Positions 38,934 through 47,020 of a stretch of DNA of 64,000 nt are shown in pieces. Position 1 is the first letter of the stretch. Each line of letters begins with the position of its first letter. The notes beneath the pieces are model-generated. The model saw only the letters and a program-made list of their open reading frames with translations. It had not been told where the DNA came from and ran no database searches. Source of the DNA: Maribacter ulvicola (GTDB lineage Bacteria > Bacteroidota > Bacteroidia > Flavobacteriales > Flavobacteriaceae); contig NZ_FTMA01000005.1 of NCBI RefSeq assembly GCF_900155985.1, forward strand, positions 209,759-273,758, given 5' to 3'. The translations under genes and the position numbers were made by a program.

Positions 38934-39587
38934 TTAAGCAAAGGTTTCTTTATAAAGGAATTTCCCGAAATCTAGAATATTCTCTAAAGGTGTATTGTCA
39001 AATACATCAAAAATGGTGTTGACAGATTTTTCTATGGCAGCATCTGTTTTTTCAAATGAAGCGGAGTCATCAGATTTCCAAAAATTTAATAAGAACATCG
39101 TCTGTAACCATGCACCTTCTGAAAATAATTGCGGATTGTGTTTGGTAATTTTTAAATTCTTACCCGCGTTACCATCAGCAATTAAGCCTTTGGCAAATTC
39201 CTTTATACTTTTTCTTACACCTTTTAATTGTTCTAGATTCTTAACGGGACTAGCGGCACTATCCATAACAAACAAGACATAGCTTCTATTCAGAGTAAGC
39301 ACCTCGAAAAAAGTATAAAAGAAAGTGAGCATTTTATCCCTATTGGTAAAATCTTTATACTCGGCATTTTTATGAATCACAGTAATTGTATTTTCAAAGA
39401 AGGTATTCCAAATACCCTTTTTAAGCGCATCAATTGAACCGTAGTACAAATAAAAATTAGATTCTTCTATGGCGTTTACTTTACAAAACTTATAGACTGT
39501 CTTTGGCAATTGCTCGTGCTCAAGCACGTAGTCCATAAACATTGTAATGATTGAATCTCTTGTTATCTTTTTAGCTTTAGCAGACAT
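38934..39587 (-). CDS. TetR-family transcriptional regulator
   Basis: A 217-aa regulator. Residues 1-55 form the helix-turn-helix domain (ITRDSIITMFMDYVLEHEQ, then ESNFYLYYGSIDALKKGIWNTF, abbreviated YLYYGSIDALKKGIW), and the rest is an all-helical ligand domain. TetR proteins are usually repressors released by a small ligand. It sits directly upstream of the AarF-type kinase gene (15 bp), a pairing that recurs in Flavobacteriaceae, and may control it and itself. Confidence 0.85.
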   Translation of the reverse strand: MSAKAKKITRDSIITMFMDYVLEHEQLPKTVYKFCKVNAIEESNFYLYYGSIDALKKGIWNTFFENTITVIHKNAEYKDFTNRDKMLTFFYTFFEVLTLNRSYVLFVMDSAASPVKNLEQLKGVRKSIKEFAKGLIADGNAGKNLKITKHNPQLFSEGAWLQTMFLLNFWKSDDSASFEKTDAAIEKSVNTIFDVFDNTPLENILDFGKFLYKETFA

Positions 39588-39658
39588 ATCTAATTATTTG
39601 AATATAAGGTACAATGCAGATTTCACAGTTAGAAGTTTTATGAAACATTAGCTTATAT

Positions 39659-39764
39659 TTAATAAAAACGTGCTATCAGGTGATAGCACGTTCCTAAACA
39701 ACCTAACCAATAAATAATCAACATATGGTTATGATTAAAATTCTTTTTCATAGCACTTTTTCAT
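39659..39764 (-). ncRNA. Candidate leader/small RNA unit upstream of tetR
   Basis: On the minus strand, two overlapping short frames start at 39764 (MKKCYEKEF) and 39751 (30 codons beginning MKKNFNHNHMLIIYW, running through the hairpin). ATTGGTT (complement of 39705-39711) lies 13 nt before a terminator hairpin, ACGTGCTATCA/TGATAGCACGT (39668-39691), with TTTTT after it on the minus strand. The hairpin is 81 nt upstream of the tetR start, so this could be an attenuating leader or a free RNA. ATGAAAAAGA and TTTTAAT are shared with the unit at 9854-9898. Confidence 0.4.
39668..39691 (-). terminator. Intrinsic terminator between the small unit and tetR
   Basis: Stem ACGTGCTATC/GATAGCACGT, 4-nt loop, TTTTT on the minus strand (39668-39664). 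There is no long T-run on the plus side. Confidence 0.65.
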
Positions 39765-39850
39765 AACCACATCACAAATATACATTATGTTTAACTTTTT
39801 TAAGTATAAATTAAACAAAAATATTTGTTAAACTTTCACATGCAACAAAC

Positions 39851-39878
39851 TGTCAGTTTGTCACAATAACCTATTGTG
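39851..39878 (+). promoter_or_regulatory. Candidate heat-shock control region of htpG
   Basis: TGTCA is repeated at 39851-39855 and 39859-39863 (TGTCAGTTTGTCA). It is followed by a perfect 7-bp inverted repeat, CACAATAACCTATTGTG (39862-39878), about 80 bp upstream of the htpG start. A repressor/activator site or a special promoter for heat-shock control is inferred from position and symmetry only. Confidence 0.4.
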
Positions 39879-39956
39879 GTATTTTTTTTGACCAATAGCA
39901 ACGAACAATCATTATTAACAATGGCCGCACTGACTGTGGTATAAAAAATATAAGAA

Positions 39957-41846
39957 ATGGCAACAGGTAAAATTAATGTGTCCGTAGACAACATTTTTCC
40001 ACTGATCAAGAAGTTCTTGTACAGTGATCATGAAATTTTTCTAAGAGAATTAATTTCAAACGCAACAGATGCAACCTTAAAAATGAAGCACTTGACCACT
40101 ATTGGCGAGGCAAAGGTTGAATATGGCAACCCTATTATTGAGGTTAAAGCAGACAAGGAAGGAAAGAAACTACATATCATTGACCAAGGTCTTGGTATGA
40201 CAGAGGAAGAAGTTAAGAAATATATTAATGAAGTAGCTTTTTCTGGTGCTGAGGAGTTTTTAAACAAGTATGAAGATACAGCTAAAGATTCAGGAATTAT
40301 TGGTCATTTTGGACTTGGGTTCTATTCTGCCTTTATGGTTGCCCATAAAGTAGAGATTATTACCAAGAGTTTTAAAGACGAACCGGCAGTACATTGGTCT
40401 TGTGACGGTTCTCCAGAATTTATAATGGAGCCAGCTGAAAAAGAAACTCGTGGTACAGAAATCATACTTCATATTGCAGATGATTCTACCGAATTTTTAG
40501 AAGATGGTAAAATCAACAGCCTACTAAGTAAGTATAACAAGTTTATGCCTATTCCGATCAAGTTTGGAATGAAGACAGAAACCTTACCAAAACCTGAAGG
40601 GGCAAAAGAAGAAGACCCTGCGCCAACACAAGAGGTTGACAATATTATTAACAACCCTAACCCGGCGTGGACAAAGCAACCAGCAGAATTAAAGCCAGAA
40701 GACTATAAGAGTTTTTACAGAGAGCTTTACCCAATGCAGTTTGAGGAGCCTTTGTTTCATATTCATTTAAATGTAGATTATCCTTTTAACCTTACCGGTA
40801 TTCTATATTTCCCAAAACTTTCTAATGATTTAAATCAGCAGAAAGATAGAATTCAACTGTACCAAAATCAGGTATTTGTAACCGACAATGTAGAAGGTAT
40901 TGTACCAGAATTCTTGACCATGTTACGAGGGGTTATTGATTCTCCAGATATTCCGTTAAACGTTTCTCGTTCCTATTTGCAAGCAGATGGTGCCGTAAAG
41001 AAAATCTCTTCTTACATCACCAGAAAGGTTGCCGATAAAATGAACTCGTTGTTCAAAAATGACCGTGCCGAGTTTGAAGCAAAGTGGAACGATATTAAAA
41101 TCGTTATTGAATATGGAATGCTTTCTGAAGATAAATTCTTTGATAAGGCAGATAAGTTTGCACTTTACCCAACAGTAGATGGTTCTTACTTTACGTTTGA
41201 AGAGTTACAAGAGAAAATAAAAGACACGCAAACAGATAAAGACGGAAAAACAGTTATCCTTTACGCATCTGACAAAGAAGCGCAACACAGTTACATTGAA
41301 ACTGCGAAGGCTAAAGGTTACGAAGTATTGTTGTTAGATTCGCCAATTATCGGTCACTTAATGCAAAAGCTAGAAGGTTCTAAAGAGAATATTTCTTTTG
41401 CTCGTGTAGATGCTGATCATATTGACAAATTGATTCAGAAAGAAGAAACTCAAATCTCTAAATTATCTGACGATGAAAAAGAGACTCTTAAGAAAGAATT
41501 GGAAGAAGCAATTACAGATAAGAGCTTTACGGTTCAATTAGAAGCTATGGATAGTGATTCTTCTCCGTTCACAATTACGGAGCCTGAGTTTATGCGTCGA
41601 ATGAAAGAAATGCAACAGACCGGCGGTGGCGGTGGTATGTTTGGTATGGGTGCCATGCCAGAGATGTACAACCTAATCGTTAATACGAATCACCCATTGG
41701 TTAGCGAGTTTTTAAATACAAAGACAGCGAAGAAAAAAGAGCGATTAATCAATCAGTCACTAGACTTGGCGAAGTTATCTAAAGGCTTACTTAAAGGTAA
41801 AGCTTTAACAGATTTCATTAAGCGTAGCTATGAAATGGTGAAGTAA
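39957..41846 (+). CDS. htpG: Molecular chaperone HtpG (Hsp90)
   Basis: Cytosolic Hsp90 chaperone of 629 aa. The N-terminal GHKL ATPase domain has RELISNATDATLKM (Asn of motif 1), IIDQGLGMTEEE (DxGxG) and GHFGLGFYSAFMV. The middle domain includes YPMQFEEPLFHIHLNVDYPF, abbreviated YPMQFEEPLFHI, and NVSRSYLQ. The C-terminal dimerisation domain includes a Gly/Met-rich stretch near residue 555. The upstream region has a repeat and a palindrome that could give stress control. It is followed by its own terminator and appears monocistronic. Confidence 0.97.
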   Translation: MATGKINVSVDNIFPLIKKFLYSDHEIFLRELISNATDATLKMKHLTTIGEAKVEYGNPIIEVKADKEGKKLHIIDQGLGMTEEEVKKYINEVAFSGAEEFLNKYEDTAKDSGIIGHFGLGFYSAFMVAHKVEIITKSFKDEPAVHWSCDGSPEFIMEPAEKETRGTEIILHIADDSTEFLEDGKINSLLSKYNKFMPIPIKFGMKTETLPKPEGAKEEDPAPTQEVDNIINNPNPAWTKQPAELKPEDYKSFYRELYPMQFEEPLFHIHLNVDYPFNLTGILYFPKLSNDLNQQKDRIQLYQNQVFVTDNVEGIVPEFLTMLRGVIDSPDIPLNVSRSYLQADGAVKKISSYITRKVADKMNSLFKNDRAEFEAKWNDIKIVIEYGMLSEDKFFDKADKFALYPTVDGSYFTFEELQEKIKDTQTDKDGKTVILYASDKEAQHSYIETAKAKGYEVLLLDSPIIGHLMQKLEGSKENISFARVDADHIDKLIQKEETQISKLSDDEKETLKKELEEAITDKSFTVQLEAMDSDSSPFTITEPEFMRRMKEMQQTGGGGGMFGMGAMPEMYNLIVNTNHPLVSEFLNTKTAKKKERLINQSLDLAKLSKGLLKGKALTDFIKRSYEMVK

Positions 41847-41869
41847 TTTCCATTTCCTTTAATTTTTAG

Positions 41870-41901
41870 AAAAGCCACTACAAAAAATGTAGTGGCTTTT
41901 T
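41870..41901. terminator. Intrinsic terminator after htpG
   Basis: AAAAGCCACTACA pairs with TGTAGTGGCTTTTT across a short A-rich loop. It lies 24 bp after the htpG stop; a T-run follows on the plus strand. Confidence 0.85.
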
Positions 41902-42016
41902 AATTGAAAAACAACCTATTTATCATACCAGCTATTTCCATTCATAAATGCTAGAATACTAGTAAAGAAATTTGATGTTTTAGCAAATTCTGAAACGCTT
42001 TTTCTATCTTCACCAT

Positions 42017-42652
42017 ATGAAGGTGATTTCTACGAACTTAGGGAGCCCAGTTACTATTGAATGGAATGGTGCCACAGAGCAAACGGGCATATACAAATAT
42101 CCTATTTCTAAAGGTTTATTTTTAGCCAAAAATGATGTTAAAGATGATACCGTAATAGACCGTGTACATCATGGAGGTATACATAAAGCCTGTTATATTT
42201 TTTCTGCAGATTACTATGAGTATTGGAAACAGCTGTACCCAAAATTAGCATGGGACTGGGGCATGTTTGGTGAAAACTTAACCGTTGAAGATCTTGATGA
42301 ATCTAAAATTCGTATTGGTGATATTTACAAAATTGGCGATGCCCTGGTACAAGTTTCCCAGCCACGAGAGCCTTGTTATAAACTTGGAATTCGCTTTGGC
42401 ACACAAAAAATACTAAAAGAATTTATTACCCATAATCACCCTGGCACGTATTTAAAAATACTAGAAGAAGGTCATGTATCGGCTGGTGACGACTTTAAAC
42501 TAGTGGAACAATCTAAAAACACACTTACTTCTCAACAATTCTATGAATTGATATTTGCGAAAGAAAAATCTCAAGATTTGCTTGCACTGTTTATGACCAA
42601 CCAAGCCGTTCCACAATACAAAAAGGACAAATTCAAGAAATACCTTTCTTAA
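42017..42652 (+). CDS. MOSC domain protein (YiiM-like)
   Basis: A 211-aa MOSC (molybdenum cofactor sulfurase C-terminal) protein. The conserved Cys lies in QPREPCYKLGIRFG, with the surrounding signature DWGMFGENLTVEDLDE and HPGTYLKILEEG. YiiM-type proteins reduce N-hydroxylated compounds with molybdenum cofactor. No molybdenum-cofactor genes are adjacent. It is the first gene of a likely MOSC > DUF885 > DoxX-like unit (15 and 22 bp gaps). Confidence 0.87.
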   Translation: MKVISTNLGSPVTIEWNGATEQTGIYKYPISKGLFLAKNDVKDDTVIDRVHHGGIHKACYIFSADYYEYWKQLYPKLAWDWGMFGENLTVEDLDESKIRIGDIYKIGDALVQVSQPREPCYKLGIRFGTQKILKEFITHNHPGTYLKILEEGHVSAGDDFKLVEQSKNTLTSQQFYELIFAKEKSQDLLALFMTNQAVPQYKKDKFKKYLS

Positions 42653-42667
42653 TTTTAATACACATTA

Positions 42668-44461
42668 ATGAAGAATATAATTATAGCATTTGTCCTAACC
42701 ATTGGGCTTTATACCCAAGCGCAACTAAGAACCAACGGGGAAGTTTCTTCTAACCCTACCATACATAATATTGGTTTTATGACCCTATTGGCTCATTATT
42801 ATGATGACGGATTAAAATTGAATCCGTTAAACGCTACTTTTCAAGGTAACAATAGCTATAATGACACGTTACCAAATTTTCTTTCTGAAAGCTATAAGGA
42901 AAAACTGGTGAATTACTACCAAACCTATTTAGAAAACGCAAAGAAATTTGACAATGCCCAACTTTCTGAGAGCGAGTTAATGTCCAAATCAATTTTAAAA
43001 TGGGAATGTGAAGTAAATTTAGAAGGATTGGCTTTTGAGCAATATACTCCCATTGATCAAATGTGGTCCATGAATTTAATGATGGGGCAATTAGCTGGTG
43101 GTACAAGTGCACAACCTTTTAAAACTACAGATGATTACGTAAATTGGAGCAAGCGTTTAGAAGACTATGAATTATGGCTGCATTCTGCCAAATCTAAGAT
43201 GCAAGCAGGCATAACCGCTAAAAACGTATTACCTAAGTCTTTGATCATAAAAGTTTTACCGCAACTTGCTAGCGTGGCAAATACTGAATTTGAAGATAAC
43301 TTATTCTATACTCCTGTTAAAAACTTTCCAGCTGATTTTTCAGATTCCGATAAAGAAAGGTTAACCGAAATTTACAGGACTGTTATCACCAAAAAAATAA
43401 TTCCGGCCTACAAAGAATTGCATGATTTTATGGCTACGGAATATTTAAATGCCGGTAGAGAAACTAGTGGTATACAAGGAATACCAGGTGGCGATGCCTA
43501 TTACGCACATCAAATCAAACTATACACAACAACTAATATGACAGCTTCAGAGATTCATGAAATTGGATTAAAAGAAGTAGCTAGAATTAGTGCTGAAATG
43601 AAAGCTGTAAAAAAGCAAGTTGGTTTTAAAGGAAACCTAAAAGCGTTCTTCAAAGAAGTACGTAATAAAAAAGAATTGATGCCTTTTAAAGATCCCCAAG
43701 AGGTTATTGACAATTTTAACGCCATTCATAAGAAAATGATGCCAAAGGTAAATGCTTTGTTCAGCAAACAGCCTAAAACCCCGTTCGAGGTAAGACGTAC
43801 CGAGGCTTTTAGAGAAGCTTCTGCCAGCGCGGAATACAACCCTGGTTCTTTAGATGGTACCAGACCAGGTATTTTTTATGTACCTATTCCTGAGATTACT
43901 TCATACAACAGCTATTCTGATGAAGATTTATTCTTGCATGAAGCTATACCGGGCCACCACTTTCAAATTTCACTGACACAAGAAAATGAAAATTTACCTG
44001 AATTTAGAAAGACACTTTGGTATAGTGCCTATGGTGAAGGCTGGGCCTTGTATACAGAATCTTTAGGTAAAGAACTAGGGCTATACACAGATCCATATCA
44101 GTATTTTGGTATGCTTGGAGCTGAAATGCACCGTGCCATTCGTTTGGTCATAGACACTGGTCTACATTCTAAAGGGTGGTCTAGAGAAAAGGCTATTCAA
44201 TATTCTTTAGATAACGAGGCAGAATCTGAAGCTAGCATTACTTCTGAAATAGAACGCTATATGGCGAATCCTGGTCAGGCTTTATCCTATAAAATAGGTC
44301 AGTTAAAAATCATGGAACTACGAGCTAAAGCCGAAACTAAACTAGGGAACGATTTTGATATCAAGGTATTTCACGAAAAAGTGCTAGAAGTAGGCTGTGT
44401 ACCGCTGGCGTTACTTGAAGAAAAAATATTGAATTGGATTACGGCAAACACCAAAGCCTAA
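42668..44461 (+). CDS. DUF885 family secreted metallopeptidase-like protein
   Basis: A 597-aa protein with a signal peptide (IIIAFVLTIGLYTQAQ). DUF885 proteins are predicted zinc peptidases with a HExxxH-like signature, here in LHEAIPGHHFQIS (about residues 424-436). The downstream Glu is probably in SAYGEGWALYTESLGKELG. The usual N-terminal lid region is present. Substrate unknown. It follows the MOSC gene by 15 bp. Confidence 0.85.
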   Translation: MKNIIIAFVLTIGLYTQAQLRTNGEVSSNPTIHNIGFMTLLAHYYDDGLKLNPLNATFQGNNSYNDTLPNFLSESYKEKLVNYYQTYLENAKKFDNAQLSESELMSKSILKWECEVNLEGLAFEQYTPIDQMWSMNLMMGQLAGGTSAQPFKTTDDYVNWSKRLEDYELWLHSAKSKMQAGITAKNVLPKSLIIKVLPQLASVANTEFEDNLFYTPVKNFPADFSDSDKERLTEIYRTVITKKIIPAYKELHDFMATEYLNAGRETSGIQGIPGGDAYYAHQIKLYTTTNMTASEIHEIGLKEVARISAEMKAVKKQVGFKGNLKAFFKEVRNKKELMPFKDPQEVIDNFNAIHKKMMPKVNALFSKQPKTPFEVRRTEAFREASASAEYNPGSLDGTRPGIFYVPIPEITSYNSYSDEDLFLHEAIPGHHFQISLTQENENLPEFRKTLWYSAYGEGWALYTESLGKELGLYTDPYQYFGMLGAEMHRAIRLVIDTGLHSKGWSREKAIQYSLDNEAESEASITSEIERYMANPGQALSYKIGQLKIMELRAKAETKLGNDFDIKVFHEKVLEVGCVPLALLEEKILNWITANTKA

Positions 44462-44483
44462 TTCTTAAACTTTAAAATTCCGT

Positions 44484-44843
44484 ATGACTTATCCGTGGCA
44501 TTTATATGTAATGGGCGCAATCTATATTATTGCGGGTATTATGCATTTTATAAAACCTAAGGTATATCTTAGAATTATGCCTAGATACCTTCCTTTTCAC
44601 AAACCTTTGGTGTTTCTAAGTGGTGTGGCCGAAATTTTATTAGGTATCGGTCTGTTTTTTAAAGAGACGAAAAACCTATCCATTTATGGCATTATAGCAA
44701 TGCTTGCCGTATTCTTATTAGTGCATTTTTATATGTTATCAAGTGACAAGGCAAGTGCCGGTTTTCCTAAATGGTTACTTTTATTAAGATTGCCATTACA
44801 AATTGCTTTAATGTATTGGGCATTTAGGTACCTAAAATTATAG
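44484..44843 (+). CDS. DoxX-like small membrane protein
   Basis: A 119-aa inner-membrane protein with four hydrophobic segments (about 6-22, 41-58, 68-86 and 95-112). GAIYIIAGIMHFIKPKVYLRI and SGVAEILLGIGLFF are typical of the DoxX/MauE-like small redox-associated membrane family. No function is known for this branch. It ends the MOSC-DUF885 unit and is 51 bp from the end of the convergent secreted-protein gene. Confidence 0.75.
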   Translation: MTYPWHLYVMGAIYIIAGIMHFIKPKVYLRIMPRYLPFHKPLVFLSGVAEILLGIGLFFKETKNLSIYGIIAMLAVFLLVHFYMLSSDKASAGFPKWLLLLRLPLQIALMYWAFRYLKL

Positions 44844-44844
44844 C

Positions 44845-44871
44845 AAAAAAAAAGGGGACGCTCCCGTCCCC
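44845..44871 (-). terminator. Minus-strand terminator for the secreted-protein gene
   Basis: Hairpin GGGGACG/CGTCCCC (44854-44871), followed on the minus strand by nine Ts (44853-44845). It lies within 25 bp of the stop at 44895. A 10-bp tandem repeat (CTTAAATCAA, about 2.5 copies, 44874-44898) sits between the stop and the hairpin. Confidence 0.82.
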
Positions 44872-44894
44872 ATCTTAAATCAACTTAAATCAAC

Positions 44895-45479
44895 TTAATT
44901 AACAACAAACTCTTCAGTATACGTTTTACCAGCCGACTTCACTGTAACCGTATAGGTACCCGGGAAAGCATCTGTGAAATTGAATGCTTTCTCAACAATC
45001 AACTCATCTGCTACTTCTTGTGTAAATACTGTTCTACTGTCTATATCGTAAATTTTAATAGATAATTCTGATCTATCTAAATTTAAATAGTTCATGAAAA
45101 TCATGTTATTGGTCTTTCTAAAGAAAGGCTTAATTTCCTCATCAGATTCTACAACTTTTACATCATCGTTATCTAAAACGATTGTATATGAATATTCTTT
45201 CATATGATCATCGGCAGATAAGAAATATACTCCATCTGTCAAATCTTTAAGATTCAATTTCTTGCTAAACTGACCTTCCGTCATTTTTTCAGAATAAATA
45301 ACGTTTAAATCAGAATCCATTAACTTAACCTGAACACCATTGGTAGATGCATTCATAGTTAAAACCACACTCTTGGATTTACCTGTAGATAATAGGTTTA
45401 ATTTTGGCTCTCTTGCTATACCTATGACAGTAGCAAACATAAAAGCAACAATTGATGTGAATTTTACTAGGTTTTTCAT
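44895..45479 (-). CDS. Secreted protein of unknown function (DUF3244-like beta-sandwich)
   Basis: A 194-aa protein with a signal peptide (FTSIVAFMFATVIGIAR). The rest alternates strands in a two-domain Ig-like pattern: about 30-110 (VVLTMNASTNGVQVKLMD, then DLTDGVYFLSADD) and 120-194 (ELSIKIYDIDSRTVFTQEV, then FPGTYTVTVKSAGKTYTEEF). The final repeat resembles a type IX secretion sorting domain of type A in its PGTYTVTV-like strand, but the usual KxxxR-type ending is not clear. No function assigned. It is divergent from the AraC gene, and they share a 213-bp control region. Confidence 0.65.
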   Translation of the reverse strand: MKNLVKFTSIVAFMFATVIGIAREPKLNLLSTGKSKSVVLTMNASTNGVQVKLMDSDLNVIYSEKMTEGQFSKKLNLKDLTDGVYFLSADDHMKEYSYTIVLDNDDVKVVESDEEIKPFFRKTNNMIFMNYLNLDRSELSIKIYDIDSRTVFTQEVADELIVEKAFNFTDAFPGTYTVTVKSAGKTYTEEFVVN

Positions 45480-45583
45480 AATAAATTATTTTAAAGGTTA
45501 ATGATAATTTACACTGCAAACATACGGTCGTTATAAAATCCTCACTACATCATATTTTCCCCATTTATATGCTATTTTAACCA

Positions 45584-45640
45584 CTTAACATAATGTTAAG
45601 TACCCTTTGGTTAATATTACACATGTTTTGGTTAATTTTG
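45584..45640 (+). promoter_or_regulatory. Regulatory cluster before the AraC gene: palindrome and 21-bp-spaced direct repeat
   Basis: A perfect 17-bp palindrome, CTTAACATAATGTTAAG (45584-45600), is followed by two exact copies of TTTGGTTAAT at 45606-45615 and 45627-45636, starting 21 bp apart. The second copy overlaps TAATTTTG (45633-45640), a TAnnTTTG -7 box. Two helical turns between repeats is the layout of AraC-type half-sites, so autoregulation is a natural inference. Confidence 0.5.
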
Positions 45641-45692
45641 CAAAGAACACAAAACATAGAAGGTTTAATTATATCGTATAGCCCCTAGTATC

Positions 45693-46568
45693 ATGGTAAA
45701 GCAAAAACCTACATTTGAAGCTATTAAGCCAGATTTCGGTAAATCATTCACTTATCAGAAATTTGATGAGCATAGACTGAATAAAAATAACCTTTGGCAC
45801 TACCACCCAGAGCTTGAGTTGGTATATGTAAACGGTGGGTCTGGTAAAAGACAAATTGGTAGCCACGTATCTTACTACACCAACGGCGACCTTATATTAA
45901 TAGGTAGTAATCTTCCCCATTGTGGATTTACAGACGCACTTACAGGTAACACAAGTGAAACGGTTGTACAAATGAAGTTAGATTTTCTAGGAGCAGATTT
46001 CTTTAAGCTACCTGAAATGAAGAAAATAGAAAGCCTGTTCAATAGTGCCAGTGGCGGAATTGCCTTTTCCGGGAAAACGAAACTAAAAATAGGAGATAAA
46101 ATGGAGGTCTTAGAATATCAAACAGATTTTCAAAGATTACTTTCTATCCTAAATATTTTAAATGAGCTCAGCAATTCTAATGACATGCGAATGTTAAATG
46201 CGGAAGGATTTTCATTTACCACGGATGTAAAGGACAATGACCGTATTAATATTGTATTCAACCATGTTAAAAATAATTTTAAAGAAGAACTGACTTTAGA
46301 GGAGATATCTTCTATGGTGAGCATGACCATACCATCTTTTTGTAGGTACTTTAAAAAAATTACAAATAAAACATATGTGCAATTCGTTAACGAATACAGA
46401 TTAGTGCATGCTTCTAAGCTACTTGCAGAAAAGCCAATGAGTATTACAGAAGTTTGTTTTGAATGTGGATTTAATAATTTTTCTCACTTCAATAAATCTT
46501 TTAAAGCATTTACAGGTCAAAATCCTTCAGAGTACAGGAATGAACTAAAGAATGTTGTTGTGCAATAG
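45693..46568 (+). CDS. AraC-family transcriptional regulator
   Basis: A 291-aa regulator with an N-terminal cupin-like ligand domain (LWHYHPELELVYVNGG, about residues 35-50) and two C-terminal helix-turn-helix motifs (LTLEEISSMVSMTIPSFCRYFKK and ITEVCFECGFNNFSHFNKSFKAF, shortened here as EVCFECGFNNFSHFNK). It ends with the classic GQNPSEYRNEL. The cupin HYHPE segment suggests a small metabolite ligand or metal. It is divergent from the secreted-protein gene and is the probable regulator of that gene and of itself. Confidence 0.9.
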   Translation: MVKQKPTFEAIKPDFGKSFTYQKFDEHRLNKNNLWHYHPELELVYVNGGSGKRQIGSHVSYYTNGDLILIGSNLPHCGFTDALTGNTSETVVQMKLDFLGADFFKLPEMKKIESLFNSASGGIAFSGKTKLKIGDKMEVLEYQTDFQRLLSILNILNELSNSNDMRMLNAEGFSFTTDVKDNDRINIVFNHVKNNFKEELTLEEISSMVSMTIPSFCRYFKKITNKTYVQFVNEYRLVHASKLLAEKPMSITEVCFECGFNNFSHFNKSFKAFTGQNPSEYRNELKNVVVQ

Positions 46569-46729
46569 TTAGTTATACCTTATATATAGTACCCATGACT
46601 TAAAGCTTCCGAATGGTGTGTAAATGCATTAACCGAATTGCTTTTTTTTATTCCCTATTTTTATTGAACTACAAAAAAATGGTAATCTGTTCTATACAAT
46701 TTATGATGATGTAGTACCTTTATAATGCT

Positions 46730-47008
46730 ATGATAAAAGAATTTACAGAAATAGAATTAGACCGTATTATTGAAATGGCCTGGGAAGACCGTACGCCATT
46801 TGAAGCCATTACCTTTCAATTTGGCATTAGCGAACAAGAAACTATAGAAGTTATGCGTCGCGAAATGAAACCAAGTAGTTTTAGAATGTGGCGTAAACGC
46901 GTACAAGGTCGTGCTACTAAACATGCCAAATTACGCTCCTATGAAATGGGCAGATTTAGGTGTTCCCGACAAAGACATATTACGGGCAATAAAATAACTA
47001 AACGGTAA
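46730..47008 (+). CDS. TIGR03643/DUF2805 family protein
   Basis: A 92-aa protein with the pattern EIELDRIIEMAWEDRTPFEAI, then FGISEQETIEVMRREM, then PSSFRMWRKRVQGRATKHA, which matches the TIGR03643/DUF2805 family. Highly basic C-terminus (RCSRQRHITGNKITKR). The helix pattern suggests a nucleic-acid-binding helix-turn-helix, but no function is known. It stands alone, converging on the S1/P1 nuclease gene with a 12-bp gap. Confidence 0.78.
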   Translation: MIKEFTEIELDRIIEMAWEDRTPFEAITFQFGISEQETIEVMRREMKPSSFRMWRKRVQGRATKHAKLRSYEMGRFRCSRQRHITGNKITKR

Positions 47009-47020
47009 CCGGCTGTCTTT

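Larger units (their letters stand above)
39588..39956. other. 369-bp gene-free divergent region between tetR and htpG
   Basis: Holds a minus-strand tiny-ORF/terminator unit (39659-39764) on the tetR side and a TGTCA direct repeat plus a palindrome (39851-39878) on the htpG side. A box TATATTTG (exact TAnnTTTG) lies on the minus strand at about 39777-39784, 13 nt before the first ATG of the tiny unit. Between about 39790 and 39845 the sequence is very AT-rich and shows nothing else I can name. Confidence 0.55.

Noticed and set aside
44874..44898. 10-bp tandem repeat CTTAAATCAA (2.5 copies)
   Set aside because: Short, single occurrence beside a terminator, overlapping a stop codon; no function can be supported.
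46569..46729. TACCTTTA box near 46717 upstream of the DUF2805 gene as promoter
   Set aside because: Only a partial match to TAnnTTTG and no TTTG box at the right distance; not strong enough to list.
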